DNA of 56,042 bases from Crocinitomicaceae bacterium (lineage in GTDB: Bacteria > Bacteroidota > Bacteroidia > Flavobacteriales_D > Crocinitomicaceae). Made by a program: the position numbers and the translations under genes. How positions within the stretch are numbered: the stretch's first letter is position 1; every line of letters begins with the position of its first letter. The notes beneath the pieces are model-generated. The model did no database searches. It had not been told where the DNA came from and saw only the letters and a list, made by a program, of their open reading frames with translations. The stretch spans positions 1-56,042 of the forward strand of contig JAIOZF010000009.1 in NCBI GenBank assembly GCA_021740745.1, given 5' to 3'. This document shows positions 9,214 to 18,336 of the stretch, piece by piece.

Positions 9214-9221
9214 CAAAGATA
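9214..9221 (-). promoter_or_regulatory. -7 box (TATCTTTG on - strand) of fabI
   Basis: Exact TAnnTTTG match, 18 nt before the fabI ATG at 9195. It supports that start over the longer reading frame, whose first codon lies upstream of this box. Confidence 0.45.
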
Positions 9222-9325
9222 ACCATATTTCATGAAATGAATAAAATTCATTGATATGCACTTTATCAAATCGTAAAAATTTACACAAGTTGGAACTAAA
9301 ACATCATTATATGTGCCTCCTTTCG

Positions 9326-9333
9326 TACATTTG
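9326..9333 (+). promoter_or_regulatory. -7 box (TACATTTG) of the lysozyme-like gene
   Basis: Exact TAnnTTTG match. It implies a transcript start near 9337, downstream of the ATG at 9311 and upstream of the TTG at 9356, which favours the TTG start for this gene. Confidence 0.4.
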
Positions 9334-9355
9334 CCGCCACTATAAACAGAATAAA

Positions 9356-10474
9356 TTGAAGAGATTTTTCCGCAGTAAATGGTTTAAAATACCCTTTTAC
9401 ACATTTTTAGTAGGATTTGCACTAATAGGATTTTTCCTTACAGCCAGTTATGTGGCAATAAAGTTTCGATTTACGGATGAAAAAGGTTCTGTGGATGTCA
9501 ATGACCGTTACTTTCATGAGATTCGCGATAAATATGACCAATCCTTTAAAAAGGACACCTCATCCGTTAATTTTGATAATTACGAAGCCTTGCAACGCAT
9601 TCTTTTACTGAACCGCTTTTATCCGAAAAATGCGCAACACATCATGCATGCTTACAAGAACAGCGACGATGATCGTGAGGTATTACGAATGCTTGACGCA
9701 GCTGATATACAACTCAAAAAGAATAAGTACTACATGTCTCAATTGTACAAATTGAAATATGAACTTAAAAAAGAACGGAAAATCAGAATGGAGAGCATCT
9801 ATGATTGGATGAATATTTCTGAATGGCAAGATTTTAAAATTGCAGTAGCGAAAGATACCCATCTCATCGATTCAGTTGCGAAAATAACCGGTGTTGAAGC
9901 GCGCTTAATTGTGGCATGTTTGGTAGGTGAACAAATACGCTTGTTCAATTCTAATCGCGAAGCCTATAAAAAATGGATTGGTCCATTGAAAGTATTATCT
10001 GTTGAGTCGCAATTTTCGTTTGGAGTAACAGGAATTAAGGAACATACTGCACAAAAAATTGAAGGATATTTAAAGAATCCTAGCAGTGAATATTACCTTG
10101 GTGCGAAATATGAAAACCTTTTAGATTTCAATACAGCAGATACAACTAAAGAACGCTTAGATCGACTTACCTCCTACCGAAATCACTTTTACTCATATAT
10201 GTATGCTGCAGTGTTTTTGAAACAAGTAAAAGTACAATGGGAGCGAGCTGGATATCCAATTGAAAATCGTCCAGAAATCTTGGCGACACTTTTCAATGTC
10301 GGTTTTCCGCAATCAAAACCTAAGTCAAATCCTAAAGTGGGAGGTTCAACCATAAAGATTTATGAAAAACCGTATACTTTCGGAGCAATTGCCTTTCAAT
10401 TCTATTATTCAGGTGAATTATTCGAACTTTTCCCCATACAAACTAAGAAATTTGACTGGGATGAAAAAGTTTAA
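9356..10474 (+). CDS. Membrane-anchored lysozyme-like / lytic transglycosylase-like protein (tentative)
   Basis: About 372 aa with a basic N-terminus, one transmembrane helix (IPFYTFLVGFALIGFFLTASYVAI) and a large extracytoplasmic domain. The segment VEARLIVACLVGEQIRL, followed about 30 residues later by FSFGVTGIKEHTAQKIEGYL, resembles the helix-Glu-helix and G-x-x-G arrangement of lysozyme-like peptidoglycan hydrolases; the Glu of VGEQIR is the candidate catalytic residue. The C-terminal NRPEILATLFNVGFPQSKPK is also typical of such folds. A TTG start at 9356 is chosen from the -7 box position and a normal membrane-protein N-terminus; an ATG at 9311 would add an unlikely Cys-rich 15 residues. 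The end overlaps the next gene by 14 nt. The family assignment is by eye only. Confidence 0.65.
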   Translation: MKRFFRSKWFKIPFYTFLVGFALIGFFLTASYVAIKFRFTDEKGSVDVNDRYFHEIRDKYDQSFKKDTSSVNFDNYEALQRILLLNRFYPKNAQHIMHAYKNSDDDREVLRMLDAADIQLKKNKYYMSQLYKLKYELKKERKIRMESIYDWMNISEWQDFKIAVAKDTHLIDSVAKITGVEARLIVACLVGEQIRLFNSNREAYKKWIGPLKVLSVESQFSFGVTGIKEHTAQKIEGYLKNPSSEYYLGAKYENLLDFNTADTTKERLDRLTSYRNHFYSYMYAAVFLKQVKVQWERAGYPIENRPEILATLFNVGFPQSKPKSNPKVGGSTIKIYEKPYTFGAIAFQFYYSGELFELFPIQTKKFDWDEKV

Positions 10475-11318
10475 TCCATTCTTAATTCTTATTTCAATTC
10501 TATTCACTTCTTGCTCACAGCCAGAAATGAAGGTAGAAAAAAAGAAAGTTGCGGAAAAATATTCAAGTTGGACTCAATTAGCAAAAGGTGTTGAATACAT
10601 TGAAATGACTGCCCCTGAAAAATCATTTCTAGGCGATTCGAAATTGAGTATATTGAGATTAGAACCTGAACAATTGCAGTTTTTCATGTATAACGCTACC
10701 CAAATGGGTAATATGCGGTTGACGGCACCTCAATGGGCAGATAGTTTTGACTTAAATATTGTTATAAACGCGGGAATGTATGATTTAGCCAATGGTTTAA
10801 TTCATCGCGGATATTTAAAAAATGGCAGACATTTCAACAACAAGAAGGTTCATCCAGAATACAATTCAATGATTGCATTTGCACCGAAAGACTCTATTTA
10901 CTGCAATTTTGACATACTTGATCTCGAATGTAAAAATTGGGCTGAAGTCTGTGATCAATATTCATGTTATGCACAGGGAATGCGCATGATTGATTGCAAT
11001 GGAGAAGCAATGGGATGGAATAAGAAAAATCAATCGTGTAGCATGTTGGTTGCAACGAAAGATGCCAAAGGAAGAATCTGGTTCATTTTTTCTAGATCTC
11101 CTTATTCTCACAATCAAATGATTTCCTTTATGGGGACATTCAAAGAAGATTTGAGAAATGCAATTTACCTTGAAGGCGGTCCAGAAACTAGCCTATATAT
11201 TGACATAAATGATATTCGTATTGAAAAAATAGGCAGTTATGTTTCTCAAACGTATCCAACTGATGACAATAATAATTTCTGGGAATTACCCAATATTATT
11301 GGGATCAAAGTAAATTAA
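10461..11318 (+). CDS. Phosphodiester glycosidase-like (NAGPA domain) lipoprotein
   Basis: Lipoprotein of about 285 aa; lipobox LFTSCSQ with the lipidated Cys near residue 18. Start at the ATG at 10461, because only this start gives a proper signal peptide; it overlaps the upstream stop by 14 nt, so the genes are coupled. NAGPA-domain features (PF09992): VVINAGMYD, then HRGYLKNGR, NSMIAFAPKD, YAQGMRMIDCNG, and the C-terminal LEGGPETSLYI with GG before a Ser/Thr. The family cleaves alpha-N-acetylglucosamine from phosphodiester linkages; in bacteria the substrate is probably a cell-envelope glycan such as a polymer or peptidoglycan fragment (inference). Pairing with a lysozyme-like gene fits an envelope-remodelling role. 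Confidence 0.8.
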   Translation: MKKFNPFLILISILFTSCSQPEMKVEKKKVAEKYSSWTQLAKGVEYIEMTAPEKSFLGDSKLSILRLEPEQLQFFMYNATQMGNMRLTAPQWADSFDLNIVINAGMYDLANGLIHRGYLKNGRHFNNKKVHPEYNSMIAFAPKDSIYCNFDILDLECKNWAEVCDQYSCYAQGMRMIDCNGEAMGWNKKNQSCSMLVATKDAKGRIWFIFSRSPYSHNQMISFMGTFKEDLRNAIYLEGGPETSLYIDINDIRIEKIGSYVSQTYPTDDNNNFWELPNIIGIKVN

Positions 11319-11325
11319 GCAAGCC

Positions 11326-12114
11326 TTAAAATTCAATCGTCATTCCGTCGTATGCGACAAATACATTTGACGGCAATGACGCTTCAATTTCTTGGTGCTT
11401 CCCAAACAAATGTGAAACATGTGTCAAATATGCCCGCTCTGGATTTATTTCAGCGATAAAGGCTAGTGCCTCTTCTAAATTGAAATGAGACAGGTGCTCG
11501 GAGCGATGCAGAGCATTAACAATTAATATTTTCGTGCCTTTTACCTTTTCTTTCTCTTTCGATGAAATAGTTTTTGCATCGGTGATATAGGTAAAATCAT
11601 CTAAACGAAAACCAAAGACTGGCATTTTATAATGCATGACTTCTATTGGTGTCAACAAAGGTCCATTTGGCAAAAGAAAAGGTTGATTTTCAATTCGATT
11701 CAATTTCACTGTTGGGATTCCTGGGTAGCGATTTCCTGAAAAAACGTAATGAAACTCTCGCTTCAAGGCCTCCTCTACTGCTTCAGAGCAAAACAATTCC
11801 ATATCTCGTTGCTCTCGGTAATTGAATGCGCGCACATCATCCATACCAGCCAAATGATCCTTATGTTCATGGGTATAAACAATGGCTCTTAATGATTTTA
11901 CGTTGTTCGCAAGCATCTGTTGACGAAAATCGGGACCAGAATCAATCACAAAATTCTCATTGTCATATGAAATCATGATGGAAGCTCTGAAGCGTTTATC
12001 TTTTGGGTCGGTCGAGTGACAAACCTTGCAGTCACAAGCAATCACAGGAACTCCTTGTGAAGTTCCAGATCCTAAAACGGTAATTTTGATGGTATGTTTC
12101 TCTGCCTGATTCAC
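11326..12114 (-). CDS. MBL-fold metal-dependent hydrolase (PhnP-like)
   Basis: About 262-aa metallo-beta-lactamase-fold hydrolase close to PhnP/RNase Z-type phosphodiesterases. Start is GTG at 12114, the first codon of the frame. Visible: GSGTSQGVP (15-23) and a Cys cluster ACDCKVC (26-32), as in PhnP-like proteins; the THEHKDHLAG metal motif (H82, H84, D86, H87); then DAKT and THVSHLFGKHQE near the C-terminus, which supply further ligands. PhnP itself cleaves cyclic ribose phosphates, but no phn genes are nearby, so the substrate is unknown. It converges tail-to-tail with the NAGPA gene (7 nt between stops). Confidence 0.85.
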   Translation of the reverse strand: MNQAEKHTIKITVLGSGTSQGVPVIACDCKVCHSTDPKDKRFRASIMISYDNENFVIDSGPDFRQQMLANNVKSLRAIVYTHEHKDHLAGMDDVRAFNYREQRDMELFCSEAVEEALKREFHYVFSGNRYPGIPTVKLNRIENQPFLLPNGPLLTPIEVMHYKMPVFGFRLDDFTYITDAKTISSKEKEKVKGTKILIVNALHRSEHLSHFNLEEALAFIAEINPERAYLTHVSHLFGKHQEIEASLPSNVFVAYDGMTIEF

Positions 12115-12297
12115 AGTTTAAATTTGACATCTAAATTAAAAGTAAAATTTGGGTTAAAAGCAGTTTTCCTTCATACAGCAGGATTATTTTTTTTTGGCAT
12201 CAAAATCGTTAAGAACTGTTTCTTTTGAATTACTTTGTATTAATACCTTAAACGTATGAACTATTTTCATAGCTCTTTCGTTCAATTCAAATAGCCT

Positions 12298-14442
12298 ATG
12301 AAGAACGTATTCAGTGCCTTGTTTTTAATTTATTTGGTTTTCAACCAATTTAGTATTGTTGTCTACAGCCAATCCAAATTTGATGAGCAAAAATTAGAAG
12401 ATCCCAAATCAAATGGGGAAGAAATTGCCAGTCAATTGACAACTATCGAAGTCAACGAATACCAAAAAAAGGAACAAAATTGTGTCTATTTACAAAATGG
12501 TTTTCGTGTTTCGACTTTTGTCAACGAAAAGGAATGGACTGATATTCAAGATACAGTTGAAGCATACAGAATTGACATTATTTACTCCAAATATCCGCTC
12601 CGAAAAGGAACGTATTACGAAATTTATCCCCTCCTATTTAATCGATTGAAAAGTTTATTCGCGATGGATGGATCGCTCAACAGAACAGATATTGAATGGA
12701 ATAAAATCCTCCAAACAAATTGTATCAACGATGCACAAGTAAATACGCTATTTCATGGTGTGGTGATTTGGTATCGACCTATTCATCAAGTTGTTCCAAT
12801 TCACGCAACTCTTACAACTATTTCAAAACAGGAAAAAATCAAGCAAGAAAAAACGCAAATTGCTGATGAACAAGTCACTTTCGAAGAAATTCAAGCATCC
12901 GTAGAACACATTCGCGGCTTAACCGAATTCCCAGATTCCGTTAACCAGCTAATTGAAAATCAGCCGCTTGATAAGCAAATCGAAATCATGAAAGATTTTC
13001 TTGAAGAAGAAATAAAAAATGCACCTGATTATGATCTCTCAACTGCTACGCCTGAGCAAAAAACTTCCTTTCAGCAAGAAATAACAGATTTTATAGCGCG
13101 CTATCCGGTTTCTGACTCAGTCGTTTACAAAGTTTTTAAACGACACCCAGAATGGAAAAATATGATTGTCATAAATGACTGGACCGGCAGCATGTACAAT
13201 TATGGTCTACAGTTACTCGACTGGCACATGAAGAACTTTGAGCAATCAGGTGTGATTTCATTGACGCTATTCAATGATGGTGATGGGAAACAGCATCAAG
13301 AAAAACGAATCGGGGAAACAGGTGGTATTTATTTTGAAGAAGCAGATAACATACCTCAACTCATTGATTTATTCAAATTGGTTATGCTAAACGGAAGTGG
13401 CGGTGATACGCCAGAAAACAACATTGAAGGCATTTTAGCAGCGATGGAAGAATATGAAAACTATTCTGAAATTGTATTGATTGCCGATAACAACGCTTGT
13501 GTGCGGGACATTGAATTAGCTGATCGAATTGGAAAACCCGTACGTATTATTTTATGCGGTTACACAAAAGCAGAAGGAGTGAATCCGCATTATGCTTATT
13601 TGGCGAAAATGACGGGTGGTGGAATTTACACTATCGAAAATGATTTTGAAGAAATCAATATTGAACTAGGCGAAAAGGGTGAAATAAAGACAAACAAAGA
13701 GAAGCGTTTTAAAATGACCAAAAACGCTTGCAAAAATTTTGATTTTATTGACGCATCTCAAACCATCTATCCACTTGATTATGCGCTAAAAAACAAACAA
13801 GAAGTACGAAAAGTAAACGCTAGTAATTTGTCGCTGGAAAAACTACCAAACGGACTTTATCGTATTGCAAAACTGAATTATTTAGACCTAAGTAACAATA
13901 AATTAAGCGAACTAACTGCTAAAATAGAACGATTTCAGTATTTAAAAACGCTAAATCTTTCGCACAATCAACTGAAGGATTTACCGCTAGAGTTTGGTTA
14001 TATTCGCTACATTGAAAATTTAGATTTATCACACAATCTGTTGGATAGCATTCCTGAGGTGTTGAAGTATTCAAAACATTTGCATACGCTCAATTTATCA
14101 AACAATGCAATTTCGGAAGTGAACCTTATCACGCAAGTGAAAATTTATAAATTGGATTTATCTCACAACGCACTTAGTTCACTACCGAAATCATTTACCA
14201 AATTGAAATTAATTACTGATTTGAATTTATCCAATAACCTATTTACAGTTTTTCCCCCTCAACTTGGGAATTTGCGTAAAATTTTACGGTTGGATTTGTC
14301 GAACAATCAATTGACTAAATTACCAACTGAATTTTACAAATATCAACGCATTAAGCATTTAAATTTAACTGGCAATAACTTTAGCGATGAGGAAAAAATG
14401 CGGATTCGAAAAGGATTACCATTTGCTCAAGTTGAATTTTAA
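12298..14442 (+). CDS. Secreted vWA-like domain / leucine-rich repeat protein
   Basis: 714 aa. Signal peptide (VFSALFLIYLVFNQFSIVVYS); a charged N-terminal half; a von Willebrand A-like domain at about 285-455; then eight LRRs of about 23 residues at about 515-705. The vWA MIDAS reads DWTGSM (D294; D-x-T-x-S variant of DxSxS), followed by SGGDTPENNIEGILAAM and IVLIADNNACVRD in the positions expected for this fold. LRRs show LDLSNNxL / LNLSHNxL with SLP-type spacing. No T9SS sorting tail is seen, so it may stay periplasmic or be held at the surface otherwise. It is monocistronic, with a 6-bp inverted repeat (TATGAA/TTCATA, 12255-12271) upstream. Probably protein binding; the partner is unknown. 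Confidence 0.8.
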   Translation: MKNVFSALFLIYLVFNQFSIVVYSQSKFDEQKLEDPKSNGEEIASQLTTIEVNEYQKKEQNCVYLQNGFRVSTFVNEKEWTDIQDTVEAYRIDIIYSKYPLRKGTYYEIYPLLFNRLKSLFAMDGSLNRTDIEWNKILQTNCINDAQVNTLFHGVVIWYRPIHQVVPIHATLTTISKQEKIKQEKTQIADEQVTFEEIQASVEHIRGLTEFPDSVNQLIENQPLDKQIEIMKDFLEEEIKNAPDYDLSTATPEQKTSFQQEITDFIARYPVSDSVVYKVFKRHPEWKNMIVINDWTGSMYNYGLQLLDWHMKNFEQSGVISLTLFNDGDGKQHQEKRIGETGGIYFEEADNIPQLIDLFKLVMLNGSGGDTPENNIEGILAAMEEYENYSEIVLIADNNACVRDIELADRIGKPVRIILCGYTKAEGVNPHYAYLAKMTGGGIYTIENDFEEINIELGEKGEIKTNKEKRFKMTKNACKNFDFIDASQTIYPLDYALKNKQEVRKVNASNLSLEKLPNGLYRIAKLNYLDLSNNKLSELTAKIERFQYLKTLNLSHNQLKDLPLEFGYIRYIENLDLSHNLLDSIPEVLKYSKHLHTLNLSNNAISEVNLITQVKIYKLDLSHNALSSLPKSFTKLKLITDLNLSNNLFTVFPPQLGNLRKILRLDLSNNQLTKLPTEFYKYQRIKHLNLTGNNFSDEEKMRIRKGLPFAQVEF

Positions 14443-14552
14443 AATAGAGTTTTTCATAGAATTATCCTTAATATTGAAATCCAGCAACTTGTAACGGTGA
14501 ACCTGAGCGGGCCTACTATTACTTGCCAATTAATTTTACCATGCAATAAATT

Positions 14553-15404
14553 ATGACAATTCAAGAGCTTACCGTTGTTAAAGCAAATGGAGACCAGGTG
14601 CTATTCTCTGTTGAAAAATTGCGCGAATCCATGCGAAGATCGGGTGCCGACAAACAAATAATAGAAAAAGTCATTGATGAAATTGCGCCTCAACTTTTTG
14701 AGGGAATCACGACAAAGAAAATTTATCAATTGGCCTTTAATCTTTTGAAAAAAGGCTCCAAAAGTACAGCATCACGTTACAAATTAAAAAAAGCGTTAAT
14801 GGAAATAGGTCCATCCGGTTTTCCATTCGAACGTTTTGTAGCCGAACTATTTCGTAAAAAAGGATACAAAACACAAACAAGTATCATTGTTCAAGGTGCA
14901 TGCGTTACGCACGAAATAGATGTAATTGCCACTACTGAATCGGAACAATTCATGATTGAATGTAAATATCACAGTCTAGCTGGTAAATTGACTGATGTAA
15001 AAGTTCCCTTGTATATTCATTCACGTTTTCGCGACGTTCTTGCCAAATGGAAGGCAAATACTAAAATCAACACCAAAGAACTCAGCGGTTGGATTGTAAC
15101 CAATACACGTTTTTCAGATGATGCACTTCAATATGGAAAGTGTGCCGATTTGCATTTATTGGGCTGGGACTATCCGATGGGCAAGGGAATCAAGGATATT
15201 ATTGATGAGCATAAAGTGTATCCAATTACTTGTTTAACAGGATTAACCAAAGCAGAAAAAGAACAAATTCTAGCAAAAGAAATCGTTTTTTGCGATGATT
15301 TATCTAAAAATAAACAACTGCTCTTTTCAATAGGTTTGAGTGAAAAGCGCATCAACGGTTTAGAGACAGAAATTAATAACTTACGTGAAGTGCATTCGAA
15401 CTAA
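14553..15404 (+). CDS. ATP-cone domain fused to PD-(D/E)XK (Mrr-like) nuclease
   Basis: 283 aa, cytoplasmic. Residues about 5-85 match an ATP-cone, the nucleotide-sensing domain of ribonucleotide reductase and NrdR (VVKANGDQVLFSVEKL, then a RYKLKKAL-type end). Residues about 88-180 are a restriction-endonuclease-like domain: FERFVAELF, then HEIDVIA (D123) and FMIECKYH (E136, K138), i.e. the D-(E)xK core of Mrr-type nucleases. The C-terminal 60 residues (CLTGLTKAEKEQIL, IGLSEKRINGLETEI) look like a helix-hairpin DNA-binding tail. It stands alone, so it is not an obvious restriction-modification partner. Possible role: DNA repair or defence gated by (d)ATP level (inference). It converges with the DUF423 gene. 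Confidence 0.82.
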   Translation: MTIQELTVVKANGDQVLFSVEKLRESMRRSGADKQIIEKVIDEIAPQLFEGITTKKIYQLAFNLLKKGSKSTASRYKLKKALMEIGPSGFPFERFVAELFRKKGYKTQTSIIVQGACVTHEIDVIATTESEQFMIECKYHSLAGKLTDVKVPLYIHSRFRDVLAKWKANTKINTKELSGWIVTNTRFSDDALQYGKCADLHLLGWDYPMGKGIKDIIDEHKVYPITCLTGLTKAEKEQILAKEIVFCDDLSKNKQLLFSIGLSEKRINGLETEINNLREVHSN

Positions 15405-15415
15405 ATAGCGAACTT

Positions 15416-15799
15416 CTAGCCTTTTCGTAAGGTTTTCACAAGTAATATTCCCCAAGCCGTAATCAAGAACAAACCGCCTAATGGTGTTATTGGTCCCAAG
15501 AATGACATTTTTATACCAAGCACATCTTGCATTGCCAATAAATAAATGGAACCAGAAAAGAGCACAATTCCAATGAGTCCGACAGTAAAAAACGATTTAA
15601 CAGCAAAAGAAAATCGATCGGCTAAAAGTCCAACGATTAAAAAAGCCAAACCATGATACATTTGATATTTTACGCCTGTTTCGAAAGATGCCAATCGTTC
15701 TGAAGTTAATATATCTTTCAAGGCATGTGCTCCAAAAGCACCTAAGATTATGGCCAACATAATCATTCCGATTCCAGTGGCAGTTATTGTTTTATTCAT
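15416..15799 (-). CDS. DUF423 family inner-membrane protein
   Basis: 127 aa with four hydrophobic helices. The DUF423 (YgdD-like) pattern is clear: GAFGAHALKD near the N-terminus, YQMYHGLAFLIVGLL in the second helix, and a final GPITPLGGLFLITAWGILL. The function of the family is not established. The start overlaps the end of the upstream deacetylase gene by 8 nt, so it is the last gene of the wecB-deacetylase unit. Confidence 0.92.
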   Translation of the reverse strand: MNKTITATGIGMIMLAIILGAFGAHALKDILTSERLASFETGVKYQMYHGLAFLIVGLLADRFSFAVKSFFTVGLIGIVLFSGSIYLLAMQDVLGIKMSFLGPITPLGGLFLITAWGILLVKTLRKG

Positions 15800-17084
15800 C
15801 GCTTGAATTTAATGCTAATGTATGTTCTAAAACAGCTCTCCAGCCATTCCATTTGCCATAGTTTCCAATGGTTTCATTGTGCCAAATAAAGACAAAATCG
15901 CCGCCGTATTTCTTTACTTCTTTGTATAATCCATCAATCCGCTCCTTTGCTTCGTCAATCGTCAATTCCATGTATTCATTCAATGTGCCATCCATATATG
16001 CAAAGGGATGAATAGTGATATCTGAAACACGATTTCTATTTAAATCAAACCATTTGTGCTTGCGCGCAGTTCCAGAACGAAAACCTATATGATCTGCATA
16101 ACCCATCGAATATTCGTGCTTTATCCCCATTGATTCTAGGATTTGATAGGTCGTCGAAACACTGAATTTCAAGAAATGCTGTCTCGAGTGAATGACTTCT
16201 CTGTTTAAAATAACCTCCAAGCGTTCCTTTTCGTTGAGCAAATAATATTCGTAACTATTTGATTTGTAACTTGGATGAATTCCAACGATTGTTTTCCAAG
16301 CCATTTTTCGAATAAGACGCTGATGGCGCACATCTTTGAACGAAAGATTCTTATCATATTTCGCAAAATCTCCCAACAACCAAAACATGTTCACTATAAA
16401 ACCTCTTTCTGCTATTTCTAAGATATAATCATATGTATCGTAAGGGTCAATTCGTGCACCTTTCGTCACTTGTTTACGTTCGTTGATGCGCAAACGGTTT
16501 CCTTTCAAAAAATCCTTTCCTATCGATAGCCATCTGCGTATACCCTCCTTCCATTGGTAGGCGAAGGCATTGTCTATATCAAATGTTGGACAAATAGCAA
16601 TTGCTTTTGGAGTTTTCTTGAATGAAATTAGTTTGTGACTTGTTAGAAATTTCAAGAAAGCTTCTGCCCACCTATCGCAAACTGCTTTTTCAAGCCATTT
16701 GTAGCGAAATAACAAACTGTTTTTTGCCTCAAATCGCCCATGCTCATCTTCCAATGTTGAAGTATATTCTTCCATTCGGGAAAGAACATAAAAAATACTG
16801 GCTAAAGGATCAATTGTCTGATTGAATGAAAGACAATCTTCTTTTTCAAATATAGCGGAGTGGATCTCATAGACAATCAAGTCTTCATCAAACAAAAGTG
16901 TAGATGGAATGAGCTGAATCACATGATCAAAATGGCGTTCTGAATAATTGAATTTAGCACCTTCATAATGCTCGAAAAAAAGATGATCATTGGTTAATTT
17001 GTATTCCATTCCGCGTTCGTGAAAAACGAAATCAAGCGTATAATTTAATCTCTCAGAAATTTGGTCTACAAAAATCAACATCAT
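15792..17084 (-). CDS. Polysaccharide deacetylase-family protein (DUF7033-type N-terminus)
   Basis: 430 aa, no signal peptide. The C-terminal half has the NodB-like divergent fold of this family: PTFDIDNAFAY (the metal-binding DxD-like motif), GIHPSYKSN (H-x-x-S), then an adjacent Arg-His segment, RSGTARKHKW, and a final FVFIWHNET with the catalytic-type His. The N-terminal half (FYVLSRMEEY near residue 105) is the DUF7033-like domain usually attached to these proteins in polysaccharide gene clusters. The start is one of two adjacent ATG codons (17084 or 17081), 3 nt after the wecB stop. It probably de-N-acetylates a surface-glycan precursor made with the WecB product, but the substrate is inferred. 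Confidence 0.83.
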   Translation of the reverse strand: MMLIFVDQISERLNYTLDFVFHERGMEYKLTNDHLFFEHYEGAKFNYSERHFDHVIQLIPSTLLFDEDLIVYEIHSAIFEKEDCLSFNQTIDPLASIFYVLSRMEEYTSTLEDEHGRFEAKNSLLFRYKWLEKAVCDRWAEAFLKFLTSHKLISFKKTPKAIAICPTFDIDNAFAYQWKEGIRRWLSIGKDFLKGNRLRINERKQVTKGARIDPYDTYDYILEIAERGFIVNMFWLLGDFAKYDKNLSFKDVRHQRLIRKMAWKTIVGIHPSYKSNSYEYYLLNEKERLEVILNREVIHSRQHFLKFSVSTTYQILESMGIKHEYSMGYADHIGFRSGTARKHKWFDLNRNRVSDITIHPFAYMDGTLNEYMELTIDEAKERIDGLYKEVKKYGGDFVFIWHNETIGNYGKWNGWRAVLEHTLALNSSDE

Positions 17085-17087
17085 TTC

Positions 17088-18233
17088 CTACATATCTTGG
17101 ATTATCTTTTCGCAAATGAAATGTGCTGCCTTGCCGTCTCCATAAAATGCTGGATACGTAAAATCAGTCTTGTTTAATAAACTCAAACTAGCAGAAATAA
17201 TGCGTTCATATGAAGCGTCTGCTAATATCGCATTGCCATTTTCCACGATTTCAATCCATTCTGTTTGTGGACGCAAAATAACACATGGTTTCTGGAAGAA
17301 AAATGCTTCTTTTTGCAAACCGCCGCTATCCGTAACAATTAATCGTGCATTTTTCTCCAAAGAAATGATATCTAAAAATCCTGCTGGAGGTACAATTTTA
17401 AAATCAGTATCAGCATCAATTTTCTCGTATAAATCCATACTCAATTGATCTTTCAACTTATTCTTCGTGCGCGGATGAATTGGTAAAACAATCTTCAATC
17501 CTGTTTGGATTTTTAACTCATACAGCGCTTTAAAAATTGACTCCATGTTCTCCGCTACATCAGTATTTGAATCACGGTGTATGGTGCATAAAATATATTT
17601 ATCACTCGTCAATTCATAGTTTTCTAAAATGCTAGAAGTTCTATCTGAAATGGAAGAGAAATGCAAACTATTGTCATACATCACATCACCACACAAATAA
17701 ACATTTGGATGATCAGATGTTGCTTTACCAGCATGCGAAAGGTCAAATCCCTCTTTCGCTAAATTTGTTAAACCTGTTTTTGTTGGCGTAAATAATAATG
17801 TTGACATGTGGTCACATGCAATTCGATTCACCTCTTCCGGCATTGCCTTGTTGAAACTTCTAAGTCCCGCTTCGACATGAATCACAGGAATATGAATTTT
17901 TATCGCTGCAAGTGCACCTGCAATCGTCGAATTAGTGTCACCATAAACCAAAACTGCATCCGGTTTTTCGTTCGCATAAATCTCTTCAAGTCCTTCTAAC
18001 ATTCTAGCCGTCATAGCTCCATGCGAACCACTACCTACATTTAAGTTATAGTTTGGCTCTGGAATACCCATTTCTTCAAAAAACACTTTAGACATGTTTT
18101 CATCGTAATGTTGACCTGTATGAACGATTACTTCTGTCAATTGATCAGAAAATTGCTCTTGTATGGAACGATTAATGGCAGAAGATTTAATAATTTGTGG
18201 TCGAGCACCAACGATTGTAAGTATTTTTTTCAT
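17088..18233 (-). CDS. wecB: UDP-N-acetylglucosamine 2-epimerase (non-hydrolysing)
   Basis: Interconverts UDP-GlcNAc and UDP-ManNAc for surface polysaccharides; cytoplasmic. 381 aa, normal for the family. Visible: VGARPQIIKSSA at the start, HTGQHYDENMS, the YGDTNSTIAGALAA and HVEAGLRSFNKAMPEEVNR active-site region, the CTIHRDSNTD motif, and LIVTDSGGLQKEAFFFQKPC, the UDP-binding S-G-G-x-x-x-E. First gene of a - strand unit with the deacetylase and DUF423 genes. A near match to the -7 box (TATCTTAG) lies upstream, which I do not count as a promoter. The epimerase identity is secure; the exact polymer is unknown. Confidence 0.94.
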   Translation of the reverse strand: MKKILTIVGARPQIIKSSAINRSIQEQFSDQLTEVIVHTGQHYDENMSKVFFEEMGIPEPNYNLNVGSGSHGAMTARMLEGLEEIYANEKPDAVLVYGDTNSTIAGALAAIKIHIPVIHVEAGLRSFNKAMPEEVNRIACDHMSTLLFTPTKTGLTNLAKEGFDLSHAGKATSDHPNVYLCGDVMYDNSLHFSSISDRTSSILENYELTSDKYILCTIHRDSNTDVAENMESIFKALYELKIQTGLKIVLPIHPRTKNKLKDQLSMDLYEKIDADTDFKIVPPAGFLDIISLEKNARLIVTDSGGLQKEAFFFQKPCVILRPQTEWIEIVENGNAILADASYERIISASLSLLNKTDFTYPAFYGDGKAAHFICEKIIQDM

Positions 18234-18336
18234 TTCTAAAAGTTGTTCAATTGGAACGTTTGGATGCTAAGATAGAAAAAACAATTGAGCTGAATGTTTG
18301 TCTTTGCAACACTTCAAATCAGAAAACAGTTAAAAT

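Noticed and set aside
9196-9288. Longer FabI N-terminus (start at 9288)
   Set aside because: The extension covers the -7 box and is not like FabI; the ATG at 9195 gives the family N-terminus.
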